NCBI GenBank assembly: GCA_025463135.1
Contig: JAOAPY010000031.1
Location: 62,001-126,000 of the forward strand
Source: Acidobacteriota bacterium
GTDB taxonomy: Bacteria; Acidobacteriota; Blastocatellia; Pyrinomonadales; Pyrinomonadaceae
DNA length: 64,000 bases
Reading direction: 5' to 3'
Shown piece by piece: positions 50,950-60,040 of the stretch. The position numbers and the translations under genes are program-made. Within the stretch, counting starts at the first letter, position 1. Each line of letters starts with the position of its first letter. The notes beneath the pieces are model-generated. The model made no database searches. It was given only the letters and a program-made list of their open reading frames with translations, and was not told the origin of the DNA.

Positions 50950-53910
50950 ATGACTACCGATTATTCACTGCGAACACACAAACTTCGCCACTCTGAACGT
51001 GGAGCGGCGCTGGCCACTGCTATTCTGATGCTGGCTCTGCTGAGCGCTATCGCGTTGACGGTTTTGGCCGTGGTGCAAACAGAGACCAAGGTTGCAGGCA
51101 GCGATTTGGAACGCACGCAGGCGTTTTATGCGGCGGCGGCAGGCATCGAGAAGATGACGAGTGATTTCAGCATGCTGTTCGCCCGCACTTCTCGGCCCAC
51201 AACCACGCAGATGAATACCATCGCCTCCTCGCCACCCGACCTGGCCAGTGAGGGTTTTACTTTCAATCAGACCATTGGTCTGGATAACACCACCCTGGCG
51301 GCGATGCGCGCCACCCAGGGTATTACCAACGGCGCCTATCCTTCGGTAACGGTCCAGGATGGACCACTTGTCGGCTTGACTGCGAGCGTCGCTCCCTACA
51401 CTTTGAATACAACGGCAACGTCGGCCTCAGCGCAGGTCAATCTTACGCGCACGATGAACAATTACCTTGTTCCAATCTTCCAGTTCGGCATGTTCAGCAA
51501 CGAGGATATGGAGATCCATCCCGGTCCGGCCTTCACTTTCAACGGCCGCGTACATGCTAATGGCAATCTTTACCTCAACGGCAACGTGACTTTTCTGGAC
51601 AAGGTGACCACGGCCAGCGAGGTTGTTCGCGACGTACTCCGCAACGGCGCGACCCATGATGGCACGGTAACTTTCACTTCGGGCCCGCTGGCTATTGGCA
51701 GTGCCAGTGTGGTCCTGGGACCAAACGTGGGCGGTACTTTTCCGACCTCTCCCACAGGAACCGTAAACACGACCTGGAAATCAAATTCGGTCGCCGCCTT
51801 TGCCGGTCAACTGCTGTCAAAGAGCACGGGCATCGCGCCCCTGCTCCTGCCCTTACAACTTGACGGCAATCAGACGCGCGAAGTCATCAAGCGACGCATG
51901 CCTAACGATGACACGACGCTCAGTGAATCGCGTTACCATTCGAAGGCAGAGATTCGAATCCTGCTCGATGATGAAGCCGTTTCAGCGGGAGACGCTTCAG
52001 GTATACCCAGCACCAAGGGTGTGAAGCTGTCGGTCACTACGACCACAGATCCCTATTATTTCAAACCTCAGCCGTTGAACGGCGGCAAAGCGCTACGGCG
52101 CATCGCCGATGACGGCAGTTTCATTGACACCGGCACCACGGCCCCGTTGCAGGGCGCCACAGCAAACACAGCGGATACTGTCCGCAATATCAGGAACCCA
52201 GCTACTCCTGACACATCGCCCAGCGGTCGCACAATCCCTGGCGGTTCAGGGATTCCCGGCCGCATCCTGATCGAGATCGTCGATGCGAACGGAGCTACGT
52301 ATGATGTGACCAGGACGATTCTGAGCATGGGTATGACCGAGGGCGAGCCCAACGCAATCGTCCATTTACAGCGCCCACTGTGGATGGCGTACACCCAGGG
52401 CAGCCGGGATTCTACTAACACCACCAATCCTGCTTTCAATGGTGACCCGGCTTATACCAATTGCCTAACAGACATCATCAATAGAACGAGGATCGGCGCC
52501 GACGGCGAAATTCAGACCGCCGGTGGAAATCCTGTTCAAGATAGCAACGGATTTCTGACCAGCATCCTGGACGACACCGCCTCGGGTTCGCAGCCAAGAC
52601 GATCGGACGCACCAGGTGCGGCGGGCACCTGGAACAGCGTCGTCCCAATCAACATCTACAATGTTCGCGAGGGTCGCATCAATAGCGCTCTGGCGGGAAA
52701 CAGCATCTATGAAAGAGGCATGACCAGCATCGTCGAGCTCAACATGAAAAATCTGGCCCGCTGGCTGGACGGCGTCTATGACAACACTTTGCTTAGCGGC
52801 ACGAATGCCGTATCCACGAATATCGGCAAACCTGACGGCTATATCGTTTACGTGTCGGACCGGCGTGGAGATCGCATAAAGTCTGAAACCGATGCCGCCG
52901 GAAATACCTTGAGCACCACCAACGGCCTGGTCGATAACGAAGACATTTATGGCCCAATAGTCGCGACTGGCTACACCGCCAATCTTGACCCGGGAGAAGA
53001 TGTAATAGACAGCGGGACCAAAAAGAACACGCTGCAGCGGGACACTACAGAGTTACCCGATCCCCTTACCTCCATCCTAAGTTCGACGACAGCCAGTACG
53101 CTTGCCGAGCGCACGGCTCGAGCCAACGCGATTGCGTCCTGGACCGATGTCGATCCGGCGGATGTGGCTACACCGAAGACCCGCAGTAAGTTTTTCCGTC
53201 GCGCAGTTCGCCTCTTCAATGGAGAGAACCTGCAGGTCACCGGCGCTTCAGGAAAATTATCAACCACACTTGGAATTACGGTTTCCTCGGAGAACATGGT
53301 TTACATCTGGGGCAACTACAACACCACCGGCATCAATGCCGCTCCGGCAGCCGGCGTGTCCTGTCTCAACGATACAACGCAGCCGTGTTACTACACCGGC
53401 AATCAAGTACCGGCTTCGATAGTTTGCGATGCCTTCTTTCCTCTGTCCAAAACCTGGTTTGATAGTATCAGTGCGATGTATCCCGACAGCGCCTCCAGCC
53501 GACCGGGAGATAGAAGTCTACCTGGCGTCACAGCTGAGACCTCGGTCCGGGCCGGAGTAATCGCAGGTAACAATCTATCAGCAATGTCGGCAACGGCCGC
53601 TGGGCCAGATGCGGGAAACTTCTCTGCCACGTCAAGTAGTAACGAGTCTCGCCTCAACGGTGGTATGCATAATTTCCCGCGCTTCCTGGAAGATTGGAAT
53701 GATCAGCGCTTCAATTTCGTGGGGTCGCTGATTCCTCTCTACCATTCAACGCAGGCGATGGGCCAATACAATACGAACGCTGAGATCTACAGCCCGCCTC
53801 AGCGCGACTGGGCCTTTGATGTCACGTTTAGGCAGCCTGATAGGCTGCCCCCCGGAACTCCCCAGTTCCAGTACATCGAGCCAACTGCCTTCCGTCAGGT
53901 CCTCTATTAA
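50950..53910 (+). CDS. Very large PilX-like minor pilin/adhesin
   Basis: The 986-residue protein starts RGAALATAILMLALLSAIAL, a PilX N-terminal helix without the usual F+1 methylation site, and then TETKVAGSDLERTQAFYAAA. Typical PilX proteins have about 150-250 residues. Here a long exported region follows, with NGRVHANGNLYLNGNVTFLD, DGEIQTAGGNPVQDSNG and many TNTTNPA-like segments. The context and size suggest a pilus-tip adhesin or a cell-surface protein exported through the pilus machinery. It lies between PilW and pilT. Confidence 0.85.
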   Translation: MTTDYSLRTHKLRHSERGAALATAILMLALLSAIALTVLAVVQTETKVAGSDLERTQAFYAAAAGIEKMTSDFSMLFARTSRPTTTQMNTIASSPPDLASEGFTFNQTIGLDNTTLAAMRATQGITNGAYPSVTVQDGPLVGLTASVAPYTLNTTATSASAQVNLTRTMNNYLVPIFQFGMFSNEDMEIHPGPAFTFNGRVHANGNLYLNGNVTFLDKVTTASEVVRDVLRNGATHDGTVTFTSGPLAIGSASVVLGPNVGGTFPTSPTGTVNTTWKSNSVAAFAGQLLSKSTGIAPLLLPLQLDGNQTREVIKRRMPNDDTTLSESRYHSKAEIRILLDDEAVSAGDASGIPSTKGVKLSVTTTTDPYYFKPQPLNGGKALRRIADDGSFIDTGTTAPLQGATANTADTVRNIRNPATPDTSPSGRTIPGGSGIPGRILIEIVDANGATYDVTRTILSMGMTEGEPNAIVHLQRPLWMAYTQGSRDSTNTTNPAFNGDPAYTNCLTDIINRTRIGADGEIQTAGGNPVQDSNGFLTSILDDTASGSQPRRSDAPGAAGTWNSVVPINIYNVREGRINSALAGNSIYERGMTSIVELNMKNLARWLDGVYDNTLLSGTNAVSTNIGKPDGYIVYVSDRRGDRIKSETDAAGNTLSTTNGLVDNEDIYGPIVATGYTANLDPGEDVIDSGTKKNTLQRDTTELPDPLTSILSSTTASTLAERTARANAIASWTDVDPADVATPKTRSKFFRRAVRLFNGENLQVTGASGKLSTTLGITVSSENMVYIWGNYNTTGINAAPAAGVSCLNDTTQPCYYTGNQVPASIVCDAFFPLSKTWFDSISAMYPDSASSRPGDRSLPGVTAETSVRAGVIAGNNLSAMSATAAGPDAGNFSATSSSNESRLNGGMHNFPRFLEDWNDQRFNFVGSLIPLYHSTQAMGQYNTNAEIYSPPQRDWAFDVTFRQPDRLPPGTPQFQYIEPTAFRQVLY

Positions 53911-54006
53911 GAACCTGGCACACTCGCCGTGGCGCGGGAAAGGAATTTCCCGCGCCAACTTATCCTGCCCTGACCGCCGCTCAACATCGACGCCCAAACA
54001 AATACT

Positions 54007-55074
54007 ATGGCTAAAATAGACGAACTCCTGACGCTTATGACTGAGCGAAAGGCCTCTGATCTGCATCTCGCCAGCGGCTCTGCACCATATCTCCGCATTA
54101 ACGGCGAGATGGTGAAGCTCAACTATCGAGACGTCACTCCCGAAGTTTGTCAGGCGCTGGTTATGGAAATCCTGTCAGAACATCAGCGTGCCAATTTTCT
54201 CGAAGACTGGGATCTGGATTGCAGCTACTCTCTCAGAGGAGTGGGCCGTTTCCGTGTCAATGCTTTCAAGCAAAGGAAGGGTGTGGGCGCGGTATTCCGC
54301 TTGATTCCCGAACACATTCAGACGGTTGAAGAACTGGGATTGCCCGAACATCTAACCAGCTTGTTGGACGTTTCAGAGGGCTTGCTCCTGGTTACGGGTC
54401 CCACAGGTTCCGGCAAAAGCACGACGCTCGCTTCACTGATTCATCACATAAACACAACTCAGCGTGCGCACATCATCACTATCGAAGATCCGATCGAGTT
54501 TGTTCATAAGAACCAGCTGTCTTTGATCAATCAGCGCGAAGTTTCGAGCCATACAAAGTCTTTTCACGGAGCCTTGAGAGCAGCATTGCGAGAAGATCCC
54601 GATGTGATTCTGGTGGGAGAGTTGCGGGATTTGGAAAGTATCTCGCTGGCCCTGACCGCGGCCGAAACGGGTCACCTGGTGTTGGCTACACTGCACACAA
54701 ACAGCGCCACGAAAACCGTGGACCGCATCATCGACGTGTTTCCTGAGGCCCAACAGGCGCAGATTCGCGTGATGCTTTCAGAGAGTTTGCGAGGCGTGGT
54801 GGCGCAAACCCTGGTGCGGCGCACCGATGGATCGGGGCGCATGCCGGTCGTTGAAGTCCTGGTGAACGTTCCCGCGGTCGCCAACCTCATTCGCGAAGGA
54901 AAGACATATCAAATTCACTCCACCATGCAGACAGGACAGGTGCACGGAATGATCACCTTTGAAGCTTCAATCAATGATCTCGTTCGCAAGGGACTGCTCA
55001 GCCGGCAGGATGGCCAAAGCCTCCTGACGCGCAAGGGCGTCGGCAAGACCTCCAACGTGCTGCGTCGCGCTTAA
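54007..55074 (+). CDS. pilT: Type IV pilus retraction ATPase PilT
   Basis: The 355-residue secretion ATPase has an N-terminal PAS-like region and the motifs Walker A GPTGSGKST (131-139), Asp box IITIEDPIEF (156-165), Walker B ILVGELRD (201-208) and His box TGHLVLATLHTN (221-232). The C-terminal AVANLIREGK corresponds to the AIRNLIRE motif that is specific for PilT. It powers pilus disassembly and twitching. It is the last gene of the minor pilin cluster and starts about 100 bases after the PilX-like gene. Confidence 0.97.
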   Translation: MAKIDELLTLMTERKASDLHLASGSAPYLRINGEMVKLNYRDVTPEVCQALVMEILSEHQRANFLEDWDLDCSYSLRGVGRFRVNAFKQRKGVGAVFRLIPEHIQTVEELGLPEHLTSLLDVSEGLLLVTGPTGSGKSTTLASLIHHINTTQRAHIITIEDPIEFVHKNQLSLINQREVSSHTKSFHGALRAALREDPDVILVGELRDLESISLALTAAETGHLVLATLHTNSATKTVDRIIDVFPEAQQAQIRVMLSESLRGVVAQTLVRRTDGSGRMPVVEVLVNVPAVANLIREGKTYQIHSTMQTGQVHGMITFEASINDLVRKGLLSRQDGQSLLTRKGVGKTSNVLRRA

Positions 55075-55549
55075 CTTCGCAAAGTCTCCGCGCCAGGCCC
55101 ACTCGCCGGGAATGCAATCAATTAATGAAGCGCTGAGGCGCTATTTGGAGTGCGCCGGCAGAGCTTAGGCGGCGACGGCGCCTTTGATGGCTCTTTACGC
55201 TGAACGTGTGAACGTATTGGCGAGTCTTAAAAACCTAAAAAATCCAAAGCGGCGCCCCTATCGCGCACTCCAAATTTCGCATCTTCCTGCCTGCCGGTTT
55301 GTTCACATTCCTTAGCCTGAAGCCCGATTCCTTCTGCTTGAACCTGCGCCCCGTGATACTCAGGCTCCGAAGCAGGCGGCAGAGAAATCGTTGGTGGCGC
55401 ACTCGTAATAGGAGAATCAAATCAGTCCACGTTATATTCACCTTCGAATGAGGGTCATCATTGATGCGTCTTTTTCTCGCTATTTCGGAGCGCCGTTCTT
55501 ATCGCGGACGCAGACAATATTTTGAGCTGATATCAAAAGGAACAACCAA
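55075..55549. other. Intergenic region with inverted repeat
   Basis: The 475 bases between pilT and the esterase gene hold the inverted repeat at 55147-55276. Upstream of the esterase ATG is TCAAAAGGAACAACCAA, a plausible ribosome binding site. No coding signal seen. Confidence 0.6.
55147..55276. repeat. TTTGGAGTGCG inverted repeat
   Basis: The left TTTGGAGTGCGCCGGCAGAG then GGCGACGGCGCCTTTG and the right CAAAGCGGCGCCCCTATCGC then GCACTCCAAA are inverted copies, with about 35 bases between. Similar GGAGTGCGG...CACTCC elements occur in other Acidobacteria. Confidence 0.68.
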
Positions 55550-56440
55550 ATGCGCAAAGGCATCTCCTCAATACTGTTTGTCTTGATCCTGGCGGTCAGC
55601 CATGCTGCGCAGGTAAAGCCCGCAAGCAACATCGATGTTATTCCTGATGTAGTCTATGGCCACAAAGATGGAATGGCTCTGACCTTCGATATCTTCAAGC
55701 CGAAGACGGACCCCAACGGCGCGGCGGTAATTTTTATTGTCAGTGGCGGCTGGGTTTCTCGCTACACTCCGCCGGAGGAGGCTCTGCCGTATTACCGGGA
55801 GTTACTAGATAAGGGTTTCACTGTGATTTCGCTGCGGCACGGGGGCAGTCCGAAATACCTGATTCCCGAAATTGTGGCCGATGTCCGTCGCGGCGTGCGA
55901 TTCATTCGCTACAACGCCAAAGGCTGGGGCATTGATCCAAATCGCCTGGGGGTTTGGGGCTGGAGTGCCGGCGGTCACTTGTCTTTGATGATTGGGCTGG
56001 CTTCGGACAATGGAGATGCGGCGGCGAAGGAAGCTTTTATGAAAGAGAGCGACCGCGTGCAGGCCGTCGTCGCCTATTTTCCTCCAGTGGATCTGCGTCC
56101 GTTGGTGCGGGGTTTGAATCCACCAGCCACCGGCACCGTACTCGATCGCTATCCCGCTTTGAACTTTGAGAAAGAGAAGGCTGCGGACTACTCACCCATC
56201 GTCTTTGTCACTCCCGATGATCCGCCGACGCTCCTGATTCACGGCGACAAGGATGATCTGGTGCCTATTACCAACAGCCGGATTATTTTTGATGCTCTCA
56301 AAAAGAACAATGTGAAGACGGACTTCATCACCATCCCGGGCGCCGGTCACGGTTTTCGCGGTGAAGACCTCAAGCGCGCCACGGCCGCTACCGTGAGTTG
56401 GTTCGAACAGACGCTACTCAAGAACGGAAGCAAGCCTTAG
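55550..56440 (+). CDS. Secreted alpha/beta-hydrolase (esterase/S9-like)
   Basis: The 296-residue protein has a signal peptide (GISSILFVLILAVSHAAQVK). The alpha/beta hydrolase core shows the oxyanion loop VSGGW, nucleophile elbow GWSAGGHLSLM, acid HGDKDDLVP and His GAGHGFRGED. It resembles BD-FAE/esterase or acetyl-hydrolase families that act on acylated small molecules or polymers; the substrate is unknown. A clear ribosome binding site precedes the ATG. It is followed by palindromic repeats. Confidence 0.9.
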   Translation: MRKGISSILFVLILAVSHAAQVKPASNIDVIPDVVYGHKDGMALTFDIFKPKTDPNGAAVIFIVSGGWVSRYTPPEEALPYYRELLDKGFTVISLRHGGSPKYLIPEIVADVRRGVRFIRYNAKGWGIDPNRLGVWGWSAGGHLSLMIGLASDNGDAAAKEAFMKESDRVQAVVAYFPPVDLRPLVRGLNPPATGTVLDRYPALNFEKEKAADYSPIVFVTPDDPPTLLIHGDKDDLVPITNSRIIFDALKKNNVKTDFITIPGAGHGFRGEDLKRATAATVSWFEQTLLKNGSKP

Positions 56441-56680
56441 CGACGCGCCGCTGCCGAGCGATATATCTGTCAAGCCCAACGGCGAGACGGCGAGGCGCGC
56501 CGGTTCCGCTACGGCTACGCCGCCCGATGTGCGGCGGTGGCTATGCCCCGCCGTTAGCGGGCTACTTGAGTTTGCGGCTAAGCCGCACCGGGGGCGGAGC
56601 CCCACTCATTAAGTAGCGACCTTGACGGAAGGGCGTAGCCCCTTCCGCACATCGGGCGGCGAAGCCGTTGCAACGTCGAC
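56440..56680. repeat. GC-rich palindrome cluster
   Basis: It contains GCGGCTAAGCCGC (about 56574-56586), GGGGGCGGAGCCCC, and GGGGCTACGCCC-like palindromes, with the same arm-xxx-arm pattern as 39535-39740. Facing CGCCCGATGTGCGG / CCGCACATCGGGCG copies lie at each end (about 56520-56536 and 56646-56660). The element begins at the esterase gene stop. Confidence 0.65.
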
Positions 56681-57235
56681 CATTTCATCCCGACATATGG
56701 CCTACTCTGGAGCGCGAGTCACAGGGATTCAATCCTATCTACTAAGACTCGCCTCCAGCAAGGAGCCATGTCCTTCGCATTCTCTGTTGGATGGTCCCAC
56801 TCAATACTACTCGTGTTGTAGGTAAGACTTCTCTACAAGATCCACTATTAGATCCGATGGGTCTTCGCCACGCTCTTTGATGAATAACATTGCCTTCAGG
56901 TGAATCTCTCGTTAGGAATAGAATTACCTTTCCGACTATAGATCGTTGTCTTCGACGCGGAGCGTCGAAAACGGATGACACGACTTGCCCCCGTGGTCTC
57001 TCACCTCGATTCAGTTCTCTTCCCAGCCGCACTCACTTTGGCAGAATGACTTCAGATTGACTGATGAATTGCCCTTCGTTCTGACCGATGTTCCAGGGTC
57101 CACCTGTCAGCAAATCCTCAGTTTCGGCCCAAAAGCAGCACTTTTCATGGATTCCAGGCTGCGGCACGGTCATTGCCAAAGTGGCTTTGCCCGAAACCCT
57201 TGTCACGGGCCTTTGGTGAACTCAAGAGGATTTGC
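56441..57235. other. Intergenic region with palindromes, no gene supported
   Basis: The 795 bases before the S8 protease gene hold the palindrome cluster at about 56440-56680 and a TTCGACGCGGAGCGTCGAA hairpin near 56953. The rest (56690-57170) has several short open frames, none convincing. The CCTTTGGTGAACTCAAGAGG just upstream supplies the protease ribosome binding site. Confidence 0.5.
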
Positions 57236-59818
57236 ATGATGAACCCCCTAATCAAAATCACGAGATGCTTCAGCGCACTTATGCTGGTACTCTCATTATT
57301 CCTTACCATCCTTGTTAATGGGACGGTCTCAGCCCATGGCAATCAGCAACAAGCGGCCTCTCGCAGCGCGGTGACCAACCGCACCGCAGAGTACGCGGCC
57401 TTGTCTGCCTATGCGACGGATCTGACCAAGCTGGCTCGCCAGGGCAAACTCGATCCGGTCAAGGACCACGATAAAGAGATCCGGCAGATGGCTCGAGTAC
57501 TTGCGCGTGATGCTTCCAGCACTACACGGACCAATCCGGTACTGATTGCTGATCCTGGTTTCGGCAGAAGCATTCTGGTCGCCGGCCTGGCCCACCGTAT
57601 CGTCTCCGGCGATGTACCTGACTCGCTGCAGAACAAACGCGTGTTCAGCTTGAACCTGACTGCACTTACCGCGGGCGAAGCCAATGACACAGAGGTGGCA
57701 GTCAGACTGAATTCAGTTTTGACAGACGTGAAGGATGCGCAGGGGCAAGTCATCCTGTTTGTTGACGAGGTAGCGCAGTTTTTCGCCAAAGATGGTGGCC
57801 GTACTGCCTTGCTGAGCGAGGCGGTGAGACACGGCGACATACATGTTATCGGCGCTGCCACCGTGGAAGGTTATGAACAGTCAATTGCGGCTGATGCTAC
57901 GCTCGCTACTCTGTTTGAGAAAATCGTGATCGGGAACAACCCGGAAACAGCGACCACTGAAAACAAAGAACGCAAAGACAACGGTGAAGAGTTTATCGGA
58001 GACAAAGTTTCTCCCGACCTGCGCGAACTGATGCAGAACAGCGAATCAGGAAAGGTAAGCGCGATCCTGCAGGTAGACGACACACAGCAGGCCGAGTTGC
58101 GACAGTTGCTTCGTGAAAACGGCGTCAAGGTTTCGCAGAGTTTGGACGGCGTACTGGCAGTCGAGTTGCCGGTGCACGCCATCGAAAACCTGACGGCTCA
58201 CGGCTTCGTATCGCACATCTCGCGTGACCACAAGATCGTCTCTTTCGGTCATGTCTCGCAGGAAACAGGCACCGACGCGGCGCTGACGCAGACCTACAGC
58301 AGCATTAATACAATCGATGGTTCCGGCGTCGGCATCGCGATTGTGGATTCCGGTATCGACAGCGCGCATACCGAATTTCTCAACGCAGCCGGCACCGCGA
58401 GCCGCGTGGTCTACAGCAGAAATTTTGTCGCCACAGAGTCGACCACCAACGATTTGTATGGACACGGCACGCACGTGGCGGGACTGGCGGCAGGTAACAA
58501 CCGCGTGCAGTCGGGTGCTTATCGAGGTATTGCTCCGGACGCAAATTTAATCAACCTGCGCGTGCTTGACGCTGAAGGCAACGGCAAGACCGCCTATTTG
58601 CTGGCCGCACTCGATTGGCTGGCGAACAATTTTCGGAGCTATAACATTCGCGTCGTGAACATGAGCCTGGGGTCGCCCGCGCTCGAAGCCTACAACAACG
58701 ATCCGGTTTGCAGAGCAGTCCGCAGACTCCATAATCTCGGCCTGGTAGTTGTCGTTGCCGCCGGCAATAACGGTAAAAACGCATTGGGGCTGAAAGTCTA
58801 TGGACAGATACATTCGCCCGGCAACGAGCCCTCGGCAATCACTGTGGGCGCCTCAAATTCTTTTGGCACCGCATCACGCACGGACGACACGATAGCCTCT
58901 TATAGCTCGCGCGGACCGACGCGCAGCTACTGGACCGACGGCGGTGGCGTAAAGCACTACGACAATGTCATCAAGCCTGATCTGGTTGCGCCGGGAAACA
59001 AGTTAGTCTCTGCCAAGCCCATCGCCGGCTGCACTATCACCACTCGGCATCCTGAACTTAACGCGTACAACGGACCGGGCACTGGCGACGCTTTTTACTA
59101 TTCGAGCGGAACGTCGATGTCCGCGCCAGTCGTTGCGGGTGCTGCCGCACTAATGCTGGAAGCCAATTCGACGTTGTCGCCGACGTTGGTCAAAGTGCTG
59201 ATGCAATACTCAGCCATACCGATGAGAGGTTACAGCCTGCTTGAGCAAGGCGCCGGCCAACTGAACGTCGCCGGAGCGGCAAAGCTTGCCGATCTGGTGC
59301 GACGTGATTTGACGGCGACAACCGGACTCGGGACATCGCTCTTAACCGCCGCTGCTCCAACTCCACAAACGATGCTCGATCAGAACTACACCTGGTCTCA
59401 GGGCGTGACGTTTGACTTTACCTATGGCACCGGCGTCGAGTTAATCACCAAGTTTCAGAAAGGATTCATAGTTGGCGAACGCATTGGCGATGACCTTTAC
59501 GCTTCAACTGGAGGCCTACTTGTAAAAGACAGCGCGCGCCTTACCGCCGGCATCACAGTTGGTCGAAACATCGTGACCAGCAACGGTGGAGTCCTGGGCA
59601 CCGGCACGGCCTTCCTCTTTAGCTTGCGCGGAAGTGGCGTGCTCGTTAGCGACGGAGTCCTGGTTAGCGATGGCGTATTGGTTGGCGATGGCGTCCTCGT
59701 CAGTGACGGCGTATTGGTGAGTGATGGTGTGCTCGTTGCCGATGGCGTACTTGTTGGTGACGGTGTGCTGGTTAGTGATGGCGTACTGGTCAGTGATAAC
59801 ACCGCCTGCATGCAATAG
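57236..59818 (+). CDS. Secreted subtilisin with degenerate ClpB-like AAA domain
   Basis: From the ATG at 57236 (AAGAGGA nearby) the product has 860 residues. A signal peptide (CFSALMLVLSLFLTILVNGT) is followed by a ClpB NBD1-like region (about 53-237): YATDLTKLARQGKLDPVKDH, NPVLIADPGFGRSILVAGLA, VILFVDEVAQFFAKDGG, IGAATVEGY. Walker A is GxxxxGRS, with R instead of K. A prodomain-like segment follows, then a peptidase S8 catalytic domain with D371 (IVDSGIDSAH), H410 (GHGTHVAG), N511 (AAGNNG) and S627 (GTSMSAPV). The C-terminus is nine GVLVSD-like repeats. Likely an active serine protease; the AAA part is probably inactive as ATPase. Confidence 0.9.
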   Translation: MMNPLIKITRCFSALMLVLSLFLTILVNGTVSAHGNQQQAASRSAVTNRTAEYAALSAYATDLTKLARQGKLDPVKDHDKEIRQMARVLARDASSTTRTNPVLIADPGFGRSILVAGLAHRIVSGDVPDSLQNKRVFSLNLTALTAGEANDTEVAVRLNSVLTDVKDAQGQVILFVDEVAQFFAKDGGRTALLSEAVRHGDIHVIGAATVEGYEQSIAADATLATLFEKIVIGNNPETATTENKERKDNGEEFIGDKVSPDLRELMQNSESGKVSAILQVDDTQQAELRQLLRENGVKVSQSLDGVLAVELPVHAIENLTAHGFVSHISRDHKIVSFGHVSQETGTDAALTQTYSSINTIDGSGVGIAIVDSGIDSAHTEFLNAAGTASRVVYSRNFVATESTTNDLYGHGTHVAGLAAGNNRVQSGAYRGIAPDANLINLRVLDAEGNGKTAYLLAALDWLANNFRSYNIRVVNMSLGSPALEAYNNDPVCRAVRRLHNLGLVVVVAAGNNGKNALGLKVYGQIHSPGNEPSAITVGASNSFGTASRTDDTIASYSSRGPTRSYWTDGGGVKHYDNVIKPDLVAPGNKLVSAKPIAGCTITTRHPELNAYNGPGTGDAFYYSSGTSMSAPVVAGAAALMLEANSTLSPTLVKVLMQYSAIPMRGYSLLEQGAGQLNVAGAAKLADLVRRDLTATTGLGTSLLTAAAPTPQTMLDQNYTWSQGVTFDFTYGTGVELITKFQKGFIVGERIGDDLYASTGGLLVKDSARLTAGITVGRNIVTSNGGVLGTGTAFLFSLRGSGVLVSDGVLVSDGVLVGDGVLVSDGVLVSDGVLVADGVLVGDGVLVSDGVLVSDNTACMQ
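59636..59797 (+). repeat. Nine in-frame 18-base repeats (GVLVSD)
   Basis: Nine units encode GVLVSD or close variants (GVLVGD, GVLVAD), followed by NTACMQ and the stop. Codons for the same residues differ between units (GGC/GGA/GGT, GTG/GTC/GTA, CTC/CTG/TTG), so the array is not a recent exact duplication. Confidence 0.95.
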
Positions 59819-59825
59819 CTCTACC

Positions 59826-59943
59826 TGACTCTTTGCGTGCTTTGCGTCTTGGCGGGAAATTCTTTCTCGCCCTTGAAGAGCTTCCCGCAAAGACGCAAAG
59901 CACGCAAAGGGAATCTTGTCGTCTGAGGCATAGCCTCGCTAGA
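59826..59943. repeat. TAGCGAGGC/CTTTGCGTGC element, copy B
   Basis: Starts with ACTCTTTGCGTGCTTTGCGT (59828-59847), has the inverted AAAGACGCAAAGCACGCAAA (59889-59908), and ends in GAGGCATAGCCTCGCTAGAA. Inverted relative to copy A, it matches over about 115 bases. Placed right after the S8 gene it could act as a terminator. Confidence 0.83.
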
Positions 59944-60040
59944 ACGGGGGCTTAAATCGTCCTGGAATTATCCGACTAACCAGGGGGGTGTTTTACGGGA
60001 TGGGGTGCCGGCTCTTACGAGCGGCGCCCTTTTTCCGTCG

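Noticed and set aside
56742-57032. 96-codon minus-strand frame before the S8 gene
   Set aside because: No ribosome binding site, motif or plausible codon use; it lies in an unresolved intergenic stretch.
59636-59797. Possible CRISPR array or minisatellite
   Set aside because: 18-base units have no spacers and are coding, with a conserved peptide, so it is a protein repeat.
59497-59890. Minus-strand frames through the S8 tandem repeat
   Set aside because: They are produced by the 18-base repeat in the opposite strand, giving TSTPSLTSTPS-like sequence.
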